Shown here one piece after another: positions 37,587 to 47,101 of a stretch of 64,000 nucleotides of DNA (its first letter is position 1; each line of letters opens with the position of its first letter). Made by a program: the position numbers and the translations under genes. The notes beneath the pieces were generated by a model. It made no database searches and was not told the DNA's origin. It was given only the letters and a program-made list of their open reading frames with translations. This stretch comes from Roseicyclus sediminis (GTDB lineage: Bacteria; Pseudomonadota; Alphaproteobacteria; Rhodobacterales; Rhodobacteraceae): positions 1 to 64,000 of the forward strand of contig NZ_JAOPHT010000010.1 in the NCBI RefSeq assembly GCF_025515305.1. The letters are read 5' to 3'.

Positions 37587-38137
37587 CGGGCGGGGCTTTC
37601 GTCCTCGATGCCTGCGTCCTCTATCCCACTGTCCTGCGCGAGATCCTGATCGGCTGCGCGTCCGGCGGGCTGTTCGCGCCGGTCTGGTCGGATCGCCTGA
37701 TGGAGGAATGGGCGCGGACCGCCGCGCGGCAGGGCAGTGCGGGCGACGAGGCCATCGCGCGCGGCGAGATCGCGCGGCTTGCCGCGCGTTTCCCCGGCGC
37801 GTCCGTCCGACACGATCCCGCCTCCGAGGCCGCGCTCTGGCTACCGGACCCCGCCGACATCCACGTGCTTGCCACCGCGCGGGCCGCGGGCGCCGACGGG
37901 ATCGTGACGCTGAACCTGCGCGACTTCCCCCGCGCCGAGCTCCTGCCTTTGAACGTCGTCGCGCTCCATCCCGACCCGTTTCTCCTCGGCCTCCTCGCGG
38001 CGACGCCGGAGACGGTGGAGCGCGTCGTCCGCGACGTCCACGCCGAGGCAGAGCATCTGTCAGGCCAGGTCCTCGACCTGCGCGCGCTCCTGAAACGGGC
38101 GCGCCTGCCGCGGCTCGGCAAGGCGCTCGCCGCCTGA
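37583..38137 (+). CDS. PIN-domain protein (putative ribonuclease)
   Basis: A 184-residue protein with a PIN nuclease-like N-terminal domain: acidic positions in FVLDACVLYPTVLREI, the WSDRLMEEWAR segment, DPADIHVLATARAAGADG and TLNLRDFP. A ~50-residue helical C-terminal extension follows. No antitoxin gene is adjacent; instead its ATG overlaps the stop of an rRNA methyltransferase gene, suggesting RNA-related work rather than a classic VapC toxin. Role is inferred. Confidence 0.82.
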   Translation: MTGGAFVLDACVLYPTVLREILIGCASGGLFAPVWSDRLMEEWARTAARQGSAGDEAIARGEIARLAARFPGASVRHDPASEAALWLPDPADIHVLATARAAGADGIVTLNLRDFPRAELLPLNVVALHPDPFLLGLLAATPETVERVVRDVHAEAEHLSGQVLDLRALLKRARLPRLGKALAA

Positions 38138-38143
38138 GCCCGG

Positions 38144-38171
38144 CTTCATCTTTCCGAAAATACGCAATGCG
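38144..38171. repeat. Dispersed 3'-end repeat, copy E
   Basis: CTTCATCTTTCCGAAAATAC and the following GCAATGCG are the inverse of the tail in copy C (13994-14020). It begins 6 bp after the PIN-gene stop, between convergent genes. Confidence 0.7.
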
Positions 38172-38184
38172 ACGCCCGCCTGCG

Positions 38185-38883
38185 TCACTCCCGCGGCAGT
38201 TCCCGGGACCAGCGGGCCTCCAGCGCCTCGATGGCGGCGATCCGCTCGGTCGTCTTGGGATGGCTCATGAGCCAGGCTGGAATGCCGCGCCCGCCCATTC
38301 CGGTCAGCCCCTCGAGCTTGCCGAAAAGGCTTTTCTGCGGACCCGTGCCGATCCCGGCCTTCACCAGCAGCGCCGAGGCATAGGCATCGGCCTCGTACTC
38401 GTCCTGGCGGCTCAGCCGCGCGGCCAGAAGCGTCGCCAGCGCATTGGCGATCCACACGCCAAGGCCGGGAAGGAAGCGGCCGAGGACCGTGGCAAGCGCC
38501 ACGCGGATGGCGTTCTGGCCGGAAAAGTCGATCATCCGCCGCCGCGTGTGGCCGAGGGCGACGTGCCCCAGTTCATGGGCGATGACGCTGGACAATTCCT
38601 CGGCCGTGACCTCGCCGCGCCGGTACTTCTCGAAGAAACCGCGCGTCAGGAAGATGCGTCCATCGGGGGCGGCGAGGCCGTTCACCACCTCGACCTCGTA
38701 GAGGTTCACGCGGATCCGTTCGATCCCCAGCGCCTGCGCCATCCGGTCGGTCAGCGCCTTCAGCCGCGCATCCGCAAGCTCGGTCGAGCGCGCGTCCAGC
38801 TCTCGCCGCGTGCGCCAGGCCGAGAACTGGAACATCGCGATCGCATAAAGGACGGCCAGCAGGATCGGCGTGAGCTTCAACAT
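38185..38883 (-). CDS. M48-family zinc metalloprotease
   Basis: A 232-residue membrane-anchored peptidase. An N-terminal helix (LTPILLAVLYAIAMFQF) precedes the protease domain with the zinc site SVIAHELGHVALGHTRR and the downstream EYEADAYA glutamate. Members act on membrane or periplasmic proteins (Oma1/YcaL/HtpX relatives). It is divergent from the VPLPA-CTERM gene across a 274-bp A/T-rich region. Confidence 0.9.
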   Translation of the reverse strand: MLKLTPILLAVLYAIAMFQFSAWRTRRELDARSTELADARLKALTDRMAQALGIERIRVNLYEVEVVNGLAAPDGRIFLTRGFFEKYRRGEVTAEELSSVIAHELGHVALGHTRRRMIDFSGQNAIRVALATVLGRFLPGLGVWIANALATLLAARLSRQDEYEADAYASALLVKAGIGTGPQKSLFGKLEGLTGMGGRGIPAWLMSHPKTTERIAAIEALEARWSRELPRE

Positions 38884-39000
38884 GGGGCGGATATGGGGCG
38901 CGAAACGGCGGGCGGCAATGGTCCGGACGATTCCGCCATCCGCGGGGAAACCGGGCGAAAATGCGGCGGTGAGACACCGGGAAACGGTGTTGTTCCATTG

Positions 39001-39028
39001 TTGAAAACTTTCTGAAAATTGTTAATAA
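39001..39028 (+). promoter_or_regulatory. Candidate promoter for the VPLPA-CTERM gene
   Basis: TTGAAA (39001-39006) and TAATAA (39023-39028) are 16 bp apart in the most A/T-rich stretch of the window. A small hairpin (CACCG-GGAAA-CGGTG, 38975-38989) lies just upstream. A 5' leader of about 120 nt would result. Confidence 0.4.
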
Positions 39029-39157
39029 ACAGTATTTTAAATCCGTTTCGCCCTTCCGCCGTCCGTGGCCCCGCCGCACGAGGTGCTGGCTTTTGCCCGC
39101 CATGTCTGCCCAAATGTCGCCATATTCTCGCGTGCCATTTTTTTTGGAGTGATTTCG

Positions 39158-39805
39158 ATGAAGCGTATTCTTGCCGCAGCCGCGGCCTCTCTTTTCGTGG
39201 CGGGACCCGCCGCCGCCTCGACCGTGACGCTCGACTATGTCGGCCCCGGTGCCTTCGGCGCCCCCAACCTGGCCCAGAACGTGACCATCCAGAGCCCCGT
39301 TCGCGGTCCGATCGGTGTCCGGGCCGGTCCCTTCCACGTTACTGACGGCGTCTCAGAGTTTTTCGCCTGGTGTTTCGACATCGCCCAGAACGTCGCCGAT
39401 GGCGTCAGCTACCAGGTGGCGGGCAACCCGCTCGGCTCGGCGCGCGAAGGGCTGCTGAACCGGCTTTTCACCAGCTACTACGACGACATCGATACCGGCG
39501 TGGAAGGCGCCGCCTTCCAGGTCGCGATCTGGGAGATCGTCTACGAGAACCTCTCGGGGCCGCTCGACGTGAGCACCGGGCTCTTCTCGGCCTGGAACAA
39601 TTCCGGCGTCGTCGCGCAGGCCAATTCCTGGCTGTCCAATCTCGGGCAGGAGGAGAATTACGAGATCACCTATTTCGCCTCAGGGACCAACCAGGACCTC
39701 CTGACCGGGCAGGTCGCGCCCGTTCCGCTTCCGGCCGGGATTCTCCTGCTGGGGTCGGGGCTTGGCGCCATCGCCGTGACCCGCCGCCGTCGCAAGACGG
39801 CCTGA
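39158..39805 (+). CDS. VPLPA-CTERM exported protein with thioester-domain-like motif
   Basis: A 215-residue exported surface protein. Signal peptide (MKRILAAAAASLFVAGPAAA) is followed by a domain containing its only cysteine, Cys72, in AWCFDI and Gln121 in AAFQVAIWEIVYE, the spacing and motifs of Cys-Gln thioester domains. The C-terminus is a sorting signal: VPLPAGILLLGSGLG, hydrophobic helix, then RRRRKTA. VPLPA-CTERM signals are processed by exosortase-type machinery. ATG 39158 is the sensible start despite upstream frame-open codons. Covalent adhesion is an inference. Confidence 0.87.
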   Translation: MKRILAAAAASLFVAGPAAASTVTLDYVGPGAFGAPNLAQNVTIQSPVRGPIGVRAGPFHVTDGVSEFFAWCFDIAQNVADGVSYQVAGNPLGSAREGLLNRLFTSYYDDIDTGVEGAAFQVAIWEIVYENLSGPLDVSTGLFSAWNNSGVVAQANSWLSNLGQEENYEITYFASGTNQDLLTGQVAPVPLPAGILLLGSGLGAIAVTRRRRKTA

Positions 39806-39826
39806 CCCTTTCGCCCTGCACGCTGC

Positions 39827-39858
39827 CGCCGCGTCCCCCCGGGGGCGCGGCGTTTTTC
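39827..39858 (+). terminator. Rho-independent terminator after the VPLPA-CTERM gene
   Basis: CGCCGCG pairs with CGCGGCG, extended inward by CCCCC/GGGGG, and is followed by TTTTTCG. It lies 22 bp after the stop. Confidence 0.75.
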
Positions 39859-39882
39859 GTATGCCAGGACCGGTGCGCGCGC

Positions 39883-41049
39883 TCACGCGTCCCAGGCCAC
39901 GGGCACCGCCAGCGGGCCGCGGAAGGCCCAGCCCCCGAAGGGCGCCTCCCCGGCGAGCCTCAACCCCTTCAGCCGCTCGAACAGCATGGGCAGCGCCACC
40001 TCGGCGATCAGCGCCCTGGACGCCGCAGCGCCCGCACAGAAATGCGGACCCGCGCCGAAGGGGATGGCCGCGCTGGTGTCGCGCCAGGGGTCGAAGCGGT
40101 CGGGCGCGTCGAAGGCGTCCTCGTCCCGGTTGGCCGAGCCGAACATCAGGAAGACGCGCGTTCCGGGCGTGAAGTCGATGCCCTCGACCGTGTCGGCCTG
40201 CGCCACCTCGCGCGGGGACATGCCGATGGGGCTGATCCACCGTGCATATTCCGCGAAGACCGCGTCCCAGCCGAGAAGCCCCGCCACGGCCGCGTCGCGC
40301 ACTTCGGGATGGCGCAGAACGGCCCAGGCGGCACCGGCGATGGCGTCGCGCGGCTCGTTCTGCCCGCCCGATATGATGAGCTTGGTATTGGCCGAGATCC
40401 GGTCGGGGCCGAGGCCCGCGCGTTCCATGACCGAGATCGCGGACATGTCCGGCGCGGCCGACAGGCGCGGCATCCTCTCGGCGATATGCCGGTCGATCGA
40501 GGCCGTGCAGTCGTGGCAATGGGCCTCGATGGCGGGGTCGCCCGCGTAGTTCGAACAGCCGTCGATCATGCCCTGGCTCACGCGGTCCATCTCGGCGGCG
40601 GCCATGTTGGTGAGCCCGGTGATCAGCTTCAGCGCCTCGGCCGAGACCGGCATGGCATAGTCCCGCACAAGGTCGGCCTCGCCACGCGGGGCGAGGTCGT
40701 CGAGGATCGCGGCGGTCCTTTCGCGAAACAGCGGCAGCCAGGTTTCGCGCACCGTGCGGGGGCTGAGCGCCGGAAACAGCGCGCGGCGCTCGGAGAGATG
40801 CGCCTCGCCGTCCCGCCGCATGAGGTTCTCGCCCATGAGCTTCGTCATCAGGCCCTCGGGCTGGCGGGAGGAGAACACCTCGATTCTCTTCTCCTCGCGG
40901 TGGATGTCCGCGCGCCGCGTCATGAGCACCGCACCGCCCAGTTGCGGAACGCGCGCGATGGGGGCCTCGGCCCGCATGCGCGCGAGATCGGGGTAGGGGT
41001 CGGACCAGAAGGCCCTGGGGTCGACCTCGAAGACGGGGGCGTCGGGCAT
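39883..41049 (-). CDS. Cytochrome P450, atypical I-helix
   Basis: A 388-residue soluble bacterial P450. The heme-thiolate signature FGAGPHFCAG and ExxR (EYAR) are present. The I-helix motif reads ISGGQNEPRDAIAG, so the usual acid-Thr pair (AGxD/ET) is replaced by Glu-Pro, as in some non-classical P450s. No ferredoxin or ferredoxin reductase gene is nearby, so redox partners must be elsewhere. ATG 41049 (MPDAPVFEV) follows GGAGGAGATCCCC. The substrate is unknown. Confidence 0.9.
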   Translation of the reverse strand: MPDAPVFEVDPRAFWSDPYPDLARMRAEAPIARVPQLGGAVLMTRRADIHREEKRIEVFSSRQPEGLMTKLMGENLMRRDGEAHLSERRALFPALSPRTVRETWLPLFRERTAAILDDLAPRGEADLVRDYAMPVSAEALKLITGLTNMAAAEMDRVSQGMIDGCSNYAGDPAIEAHCHDCTASIDRHIAERMPRLSAAPDMSAISVMERAGLGPDRISANTKLIISGGQNEPRDAIAGAAWAVLRHPEVRDAAVAGLLGWDAVFAEYARWISPIGMSPREVAQADTVEGIDFTPGTRVFLMFGSANRDEDAFDAPDRFDPWRDTSAAIPFGAGPHFCAGAAASRALIAEVALPMLFERLKGLRLAGEAPFGGWAFRGPLAVPVAWDA

Positions 41050-41108
41050 GGGGATCTCCTCCACCCCCGAGTGGGCGCGCAGGGCAGGGCGCTGTCAAGC
41101 GGCGGGCT

Positions 41109-41708
41109 TCAGGCCGGCCGGTGCCGATGGCGCAGCGCGGCGCGAAGCCAGAAGATCAGCGCCACCGCCACCGCAAGCGCTGCAAGGAGTCCCGAGGCAT
41201 TGCCGAGGATGTCGGCAAGCGCGAGGAGGTCGTCGGCGAAGACCGCGCCGAGGCCGACATAGAGCGCGACCCAGACGGCCTCTCCCGCCACGCCCGCCCG
41301 CGTGAAGGCGCCGAGTGGCAGGCCCGCCGCGCCGCCCGCGAAGTTCACGTAGGGGCCAAGCGGCGAGAAGAGCCAGCGGCTGAGAAAGACCGCCGTGGCG
41401 CCGCGGGTGCGCAGGTAGTCCGCCGCCTGTCCCATCAGACGTGCGCGGGCGGGCGACAGGCTCCGCCCCGCGAAGAGGCGCCCGCCCACGCGCCCGAGGC
41501 GGTAGCCCACCTGGTCACCCGCGACCGCGCCGACGAGCGCCGCACCCGCCACCTGCCACAGCACGAGGTCGCCCGCCGCCGCGAAGCCGCCCGCGGCCAG
41601 CATCACCAATGAACTCGGCACGGGCAGCGCCAGGCAGGAGAGGAAGGTGGCGACCGCGACAAGCCCGAGGCCGTAGACAGGGACCAGCGCGAGAAGCGTC
41701 TCGGTCAT
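41109..41708 (-). CDS. DedA/SNARE-associated family membrane protein
   Basis: A 199-residue inner-membrane protein of the DedA family, thought to flip or scramble phospholipids and undecaprenyl phosphate and to support envelope integrity. Visible features are a hydrophobic N-terminus, PVPSSLVMLAAGGFAAAGDL, GDQVGYRLGRVGG and FLSRWLFSPLGPYVNFAGG, with a terminal helix. It overlaps the preceding gene by 4 bp (ATGA), so the two are coupled. Confidence 0.9.
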   Translation of the reverse strand: MTETLLALVPVYGLGLVAVATFLSCLALPVPSSLVMLAAGGFAAAGDLVLWQVAGAALVGAVAGDQVGYRLGRVGGRLFAGRSLSPARARLMGQAADYLRTRGATAVFLSRWLFSPLGPYVNFAGGAAGLPLGAFTRAGVAGEAVWVALYVGLGAVFADDLLALADILGNASGLLAALAVAVALIFWLRAALRHRHRPA

Positions 41709-42055
41709 TCGGAGCGTACCGCGGCTATGGCGGTCTCAACCCCGGCCAGCATGTCCTCGAGCGGCACGCCGCGTGCGGCGGCAAGCTCCTCGAATGTCGC
41801 GCGCGTTCCCGGCGGGATCCTGAGCGCATCGCGGAAGGCGTCCCGGTCGAGCCCGTAGGAATGGGCGACATAGCCCGGCGTCATCCACCCTTCGAGCGGC
41901 TGCTCGCGATGCGCGGGGTCGGACCAGTAGATTGTGAAGAGCGCGAGACGCACCGCGAAGAAACCCGCGACGATCACGGCAAGGGCCAGCGCGATCATCG
42001 CGGGCCGATGCCTCTCCCAGAGAAAGACCAGCGCGGATTGGGTGGGTTCGGCCAT
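41705..42055 (-). CDS. Single-span membrane protein of unknown function
   Basis: A 116-residue protein with one helix at about 19-41 (MIALALAVIVAGFFAVRLAL), then a soluble part (YWSDPAHREQPLEGWMTPGY; VAHSYGLDRDAFRDALRIPP). It lies 3 bp after the VWA-protein gene and overlaps the DedA gene start, forming a VWA - this gene - DedA transcript. I do not recognise a named family. Confidence 0.82.
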   Translation of the reverse strand: MAEPTQSALVFLWERHRPAMIALALAVIVAGFFAVRLALFTIYWSDPAHREQPLEGWMTPGYVAHSYGLDRDAFRDALRIPPGTRATFEELAAARGVPLEDMLAGVETAIAAVRSE

Positions 42056-42058
42056 CCG

Positions 42059-43243
42059 CTAGCGCCCCAGCACCCGCATGCCGCGGTCGATCCCTTCCAG
42101 CGTCATCGGCACCATGCGGTCCTCGAAGATCTGGCGGATCATCCCGATCGACTGGGTGTGGTCCCAGTAGCGCTCGGGCACGGGGTTGATCCAGACATGG
42201 TCCGGCCACTGGGTGCGCGCGCGCTCCAGCCAGACCTGGCCCGCCTCGGCGTTCCAGTGCTCGTTCGCACCGCCCGCGAAGGCGATCTCGTAGGGGCTCA
42301 TCGAGGCGTCTCCCACGAAGATGCATTTGTAGTCCGATCCGTAGGTGTTCATCACCTCGTGGGTCGGGATCTGCTCGGTCCAGCGGCGCTTGTTGTCGCG
42401 CCAGACGGCTTCGTAAAGGCAGTTGTGGAAATAGTAGTATTCGAGGTGCTTGAACTCGGTGCGTGCGGCCGAGAACAGCTCTTCCACCACGCGGATATGG
42501 TCGTCCATCGACCCGCCGACATCCAGAAACAGGATCACCTTTACCGCGTTGTGCCGCTCGGGTCGGGTCTTGACGTCGAGGTATCCGTGTTCGGCCGTGG
42601 CGCGGATCGTGCCGTCGAGGTCGAGCTCCTCATGCGCGCCCTGCCGGACCCATTGGCGCAGGCGCTTCATGGCGACCTTGATGTTGCGGGTCCCAAGCTC
42701 GACGCTGTCGTCGAGGTTGCGGAACTCGCGCTTGTCCCAGACCTTCACCGCGCGGCGATGGCGGCTTTGATCCTGCCCGATGCGCACCCCCTCGGGGTTG
42801 TAGCCATAGGCGCCGAAAGGGGACGTGCCGGCGGTCCCGATCCACTTGTTCCCGCCCTGGTGGCGGCCCTGCTGTTCCCGCAGCCGCTCGCGCAGCGTCT
42901 CCATCAGCTTGTCGAACCCGCCGAGCGCCTCGATCTCGGCGCGCTCCTCGGGCGTCAGGTGCTTTTCGGCGAGTTTCTCCAGCCATTCGCGCGGGATCTC
43001 TGTCGCCTCCAGCATCTCCTCGGGCGTGATCGCCTCGAGCCCGCCGAAGACATGGGCGAAGGCCTGGTCGAAGCGGTCGAGGTGGCGTTCGTCCTTCACC
43101 ATCGCGGCGCGCGCGAGGTAGTAGAACCCGTCGACGTCATAGGTCACGAGGCCCGCGGAGACGCCTTCGAGAAAGCTCAGGTATTCCCGGAGCGAGACGG
43201 GCAGGCGCGCAGAGCGCAGGGCGTCGAAGAAGGGCAGGAACAT
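42059..43243 (-). CDS. VWA-domain protein (CoxE-like), MoxR partner
   Basis: A 394-residue protein whose last ~200 residues form a von Willebrand A domain with the MIDAS start LFLDVGGSMDDHIRV. The N-terminal half (SLREYLSFLEGVSAGLVTYD) resembles CoxE-type proteins. Such proteins work with MoxR AAA+ ATPases as chaperones for metal insertion or complex assembly; a MoxR gene lies 2.3 kb away on the same strand. Start at 43243 gives MFLPFFDALRSARLPVSLRE. Confidence 0.88.
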   Translation of the reverse strand: MFLPFFDALRSARLPVSLREYLSFLEGVSAGLVTYDVDGFYYLARAAMVKDERHLDRFDQAFAHVFGGLEAITPEEMLEATEIPREWLEKLAEKHLTPEERAEIEALGGFDKLMETLRERLREQQGRHQGGNKWIGTAGTSPFGAYGYNPEGVRIGQDQSRHRRAVKVWDKREFRNLDDSVELGTRNIKVAMKRLRQWVRQGAHEELDLDGTIRATAEHGYLDVKTRPERHNAVKVILFLDVGGSMDDHIRVVEELFSAARTEFKHLEYYYFHNCLYEAVWRDNKRRWTEQIPTHEVMNTYGSDYKCIFVGDASMSPYEIAFAGGANEHWNAEAGQVWLERARTQWPDHVWINPVPERYWDHTQSIGMIRQIFEDRMVPMTLEGIDRGMRVLGR

Positions 43244-43355
43244 GGGCGCGAAGGTAGGGCAGTCGCGCGGCGGGGGAAACGGGAATCGTCGTGTCGGACC
43301 GCCCGCGCGACCCCGCGGCTTCGAGGGGCGGAAAAGCTGGGTTTCCGGCGGCGCC

Positions 43356-43520
43356 TCAGCCCGGCGCGGGGAGCATCAGCATCGCGAAGGTGCCCAGCAG
43401 AAAGCCGAGGATCGCGAAGACGGCCGCGTATTGCGCCATGTCGAGGCGGTTGCCGCCCCGCCGCCGCGCCACGAGCACGCCAAGCGCCGCGCCGCCCAGG
43501 GCTCCGATCAGGTTCAGCAT
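43356..43520 (-). CDS. Small membrane protein (54 residues)
   Basis: A 54-residue protein beginning MLNLIGALGGAALGVLVARR and ending MLMLPAPG, with two short hydrophobic segments flanking RRGGNRLDMAQYAA. A clear cggaggtgac ribosome site lies upstream. I recall short proteins of this form in Rhodobacteraceae, sometimes mislabelled apolipoprotein acyltransferase; the label is not credible at this size. Probable membrane peptide of unknown role. Confidence 0.75.
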   Translation of the reverse strand: MLNLIGALGGAALGVLVARRRGGNRLDMAQYAAVFAILGFLLGTFAMLMLPAPG

Positions 43521-43542
43521 GTCACCTCCGCGTGGTCCCGCC

Positions 43543-44928
43543 TCATGGCGAGAGCGCGGCGACCTCGGTCAACCGGGCGCCCACCGCCGCGTTCGAGCCG
43601 AAGCCATAGCGGCCCCATCCCAGGCTGTCGAGGCGCACCGCGCGCGCCTCGCTTGCGCGGCCGACATCCTGCAGCGCCTCGGCGCGGATCATCAGCAGCG
43701 TCGAGAGAAGCGCCGCGTTCTGCGCCTGTGTCGCCGCCGGGATCGCACGCGTGGTCAGGCGCAGCGCCTCCTCGGCGCGGCCCGCCGACAGCGAGAAGGC
43801 GGCAAGCTGCATGTCCACATGCGCCAGCTGGATGCCGCCCGGCGCGTCGCGCTCGAAGATCGCCGCGGCCGTCTGGAAGGCCTGGACCGAGCGGTCGGCG
43901 TCCCGGCTGAGCGTCAGGCGGCCGAGCGCGAAGAAACTGAAGCCGAGGCGCGTGTCGTCCCATCCGGCGTTGCGTGCAATGGTCACGGCCCGTTCGGCCG
44001 ACTGGATGCGCGCGGCTTCGGAGGTTCCGGGCCCGAGCGCTGTCTCGATCGCGTCGATCCAGGCGCGCGACGTGGCCCGCACGGTCGTGCGCGAGGCGCG
44101 CTCGCCCCGCGGGTTCAGCCGCGCGAGGATGCCGGGCAGCCGCGCGGAGACCTCGGCCCGGGTCATGCCCGTGGCAAGCTCGCGGTCGTAGTAGGCCCGC
44201 AGGACCAGCATGTCGAAGCCGGTCAGCACGGCATGGAAATTGTCGTCGTTGAAGACGGAATCGGGCAGGCGGTAGAGATCGTTCAACGGCCCCAGCGCCT
44301 GCGCCACCTCCTCGTGGAGGCAATCGCGCACCTCCTGCGGGGAGACGTCGGAGGGGATGAAGACGGCAACCCTTTCGCGTGCGGCGAGGGTGGTCCAGTC
44401 GAGATCGCGGCTGTTGCGCGCGCGGCGGAACTCGCCCCAGGAACTGACGCGGGGCACCACGAAACAGGCCGCCTGCGGCACGACGCGCTGCATGCGCGCG
44501 CGGGGCAGGGTCTCGATCGTGATGCCGGCGGGGCCGTCGCCCGCGCCGATCCGCGCGATGTCGATGCCGGCCTCCGCCCGCAGCCGGGCGATGAGCGCGT
44601 CGAGATCGGCGGTCAGGGTCGCGGGCGGCGTTCCCGTCACCGTGACGGTGATCGGGCCTTCGAACCGGCTCATGCCCGTGATCGGGCGGCCCGATTCCAT
44701 GGCGAAGGCGAGATCGAGGAAATCGGCGGCGATCTCGCTGTTCGCGCGGCCCGGCGCCATGGGGGCGGACCCGGCAAAGCGGTTCATGCCCGGCAGATCG
44801 CCCGCAAGCGTGTCGGCCCGCCGCTCGGCGATGGCCGAGGTCGAAACGCTCGGGGTGCAGGCGCCGAGCGCGAGAGCCAGGACAAGAGGCAGCGCAGAGG
44901 CACGCAGGATGCGGCGGGACAGGGACAA
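43543..44928 (-). CDS. DUF2927 lipoprotein with tetratricopeptide-like C-terminus
   Basis: A 461-residue lipoprotein: signal peptide with lipobox ALGAC, a DUF2927 domain (NSEIAADFLDLAFAMESGRP; CFVVPRVSSW) containing CLHEEVAQALGPLND, then about 150 residues of helical repeats (SAERAVTIARNAGWDD; AEEALRLTTRAIPAATQA). HEE with downstream ND recalls a degenerate metalloprotease site. Start is uncertain: TTG 44928, five bp after the GNAT stop, gives the signal peptide. A paralogue without the helical tail lies at 58185-59165. Confidence 0.82.
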   Translation of the reverse strand: MSLSRRILRASALPLVLALALGACTPSVSTSAIAERRADTLAGDLPGMNRFAGSAPMAPGRANSEIAADFLDLAFAMESGRPITGMSRFEGPITVTVTGTPPATLTADLDALIARLRAEAGIDIARIGAGDGPAGITIETLPRARMQRVVPQAACFVVPRVSSWGEFRRARNSRDLDWTTLAARERVAVFIPSDVSPQEVRDCLHEEVAQALGPLNDLYRLPDSVFNDDNFHAVLTGFDMLVLRAYYDRELATGMTRAEVSARLPGILARLNPRGERASRTTVRATSRAWIDAIETALGPGTSEAARIQSAERAVTIARNAGWDDTRLGFSFFALGRLTLSRDADRSVQAFQTAAAIFERDAPGGIQLAHVDMQLAAFSLSAGRAEEALRLTTRAIPAATQAQNAALLSTLLMIRAEALQDVGRASEARAVRLDSLGWGRYGFGSNAAVGARLTEVAALSP

Positions 44929-44933
44929 GGCGG

Positions 44934-45383
44934 TCAGCTCCGGCTGTATTTCATGAAGTCGGTGGCCACCGCGATCCGGTCGTAGAGCCGCCGCGCGGTC
45001 GCGTTCCCGGTCTGGGTCATCCAGTAGACGTTGGGCCGCCCGGCCCGGTCGGCGTCGGCATAGACCGTCTCGATCAGGGCGCGGCCAAGTCCACGCCCCC
45101 GCGTGTCGGGATCGGCATAGAGGTCCTGCAGGTAGGTGACCGGCGCTTCCTGCCAGCCATGGGAATGGACGATGACATGGACGAGGCCCACGGCCCGCCC
45201 GGCATGACGGGCGATCCATGCCAGCATGTCGGTCCGCGCCGGATCCGTGTAGCGCGCGAAGGTCGTGTCGAAGACATGGGCCGGACGTTCGGCCCCGTAG
45301 AAGGCGAGATAGGCCCGCCACAGGCGGTCCCAATCCGCGCGATCCCCGGACTCCAGGGGTCTGATCTCGATGCCGTCCGTCAC
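44934..45383 (-). CDS. GNAT family N-acetyltransferase
   Basis: A 149-residue acetyltransferase. GTG 45383 (VTDGIEIRPLESGDRADWDR) is preferred over upstream ATG codons. The CoA-binding loop is LYADPDTRGRGLGRALIE (R/Q-x-x-G-x-G/A). The domain covers the whole protein, so no substrate can be assigned. It is directly upstream of, and likely cotranscribed with, the DUF2927 lipoprotein. Confidence 0.85.
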   Translation of the reverse strand: MTDGIEIRPLESGDRADWDRLWRAYLAFYGAERPAHVFDTTFARYTDPARTDMLAWIARHAGRAVGLVHVIVHSHGWQEAPVTYLQDLYADPDTRGRGLGRALIETVYADADRAGRPNVYWMTQTGNATARRLYDRIAVATDFMKYSRS

Positions 45384-45541
45384 GTCAGAACCTGCCCGGG
45401 CTTGTCGCCCTTGTCGTTGTCTCGCTCGTGCCTGTGCCGGCACTTATCGGGCCAATGTGGCACCAATCGGTGAACAAGACAGCAATTTCCCGCCGCGTCC
45501 CGCACAGATTTGCGGCGGGGTGTGGCGGCTGTGTCCCCGCC

Positions 45542-46381
<840 letters not shown>

Positions 46382-46649
46382 GGGCGGCCCCTCATCTCTC
46401 GGTCCCTCGTTCCTGCGACCTAGGCGGAGGGCGCGTCGGAGTCCAGCGCGCGGACGGTCCTCGCTGGTGCAAGCCGCGCACCCTCTGCCTCATTTTGCGC
46501 AGGCCCGCCCCGGGCGCGATGAGAATCCATGCGCTTCTCCCACAAGGGTGGTGACAATCGGGGTCCGGTCTTGTAATCGGGCCGCGGTGGCCGGAGGGGA
46601 TTTCATGACAGACCCATTTCTTGATACCGGCTCCGCAGAGGGGAGCACC

Positions 46650-47072
46650 ATGAAAGCCGAAGTCTTTCTGCCTGAAGACTACCGTCCCGCCGAGGACGAA
46701 CCGTTCATGAACGAGCGTCAGCTCGAATACTTCCGCCGCAAGCTTCTGACCTGGAAGAATGATCTCCTGGAGGAGAGCCGCCTGACGGTCGAGACGCTGC
46801 AGGACGGCACGCGGAACATTCCCGACGTCGCCGACCGGGCCAGCGAGGAGACGGACCGCGCGCTCGAACTCAGGACCCGCGATCGCCAGCGCAAGCTCAT
46901 CGCCAAGATCGACAGCGCGCTGCGGCGGATCGAGGAAGGCGAATACGGCTATTGCGAGGTGACCGGCGAGCCGATCTCGCTCAAGCGTCTCGACGCGCGC
47001 CCCATCGCCACGATGAGCCTCGAGGCGCAGGAGCGTCACGAGCGGCGCGAGAAGGTCCACCGCGACGACTGA
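46650..47072 (+). CDS. dksA: RNA polymerase-binding transcription factor DksA
   Basis: Secondary-channel regulator acting with ppGpp. The 140-residue form (MKAEVFLPEDYRPAEDEPFM) matches relatives; an in-frame ATG at 46605 with its own GGAGGGG site would add 15 residues. The coiled-coil contains the acidic tip region (IPDVADRASEETDRALELRT). The C-terminal globule keeps only one zinc-site cysteine (YGYCEVTGEPISLKRLDARP), as is usual for this alphaproteobacterial type. A terminator follows. Confidence 0.92.
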   Translation: MKAEVFLPEDYRPAEDEPFMNERQLEYFRRKLLTWKNDLLEESRLTVETLQDGTRNIPDVADRASEETDRALELRTRDRQRKLIAKIDSALRRIEEGEYGYCEVTGEPISLKRLDARPIATMSLEAQERHERREKVHRDD

Positions 47073-47101
47073 GGTCGGGGCCGAACGGCGATGAAGACCA
47101 A

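Noticed and set aside
46650-47072. DksA missing three zinc cysteines as a damaged gene
   Set aside because: Single-cysteine DksA is normal in Rhodobacteraceae, and the rest of the protein is intact.
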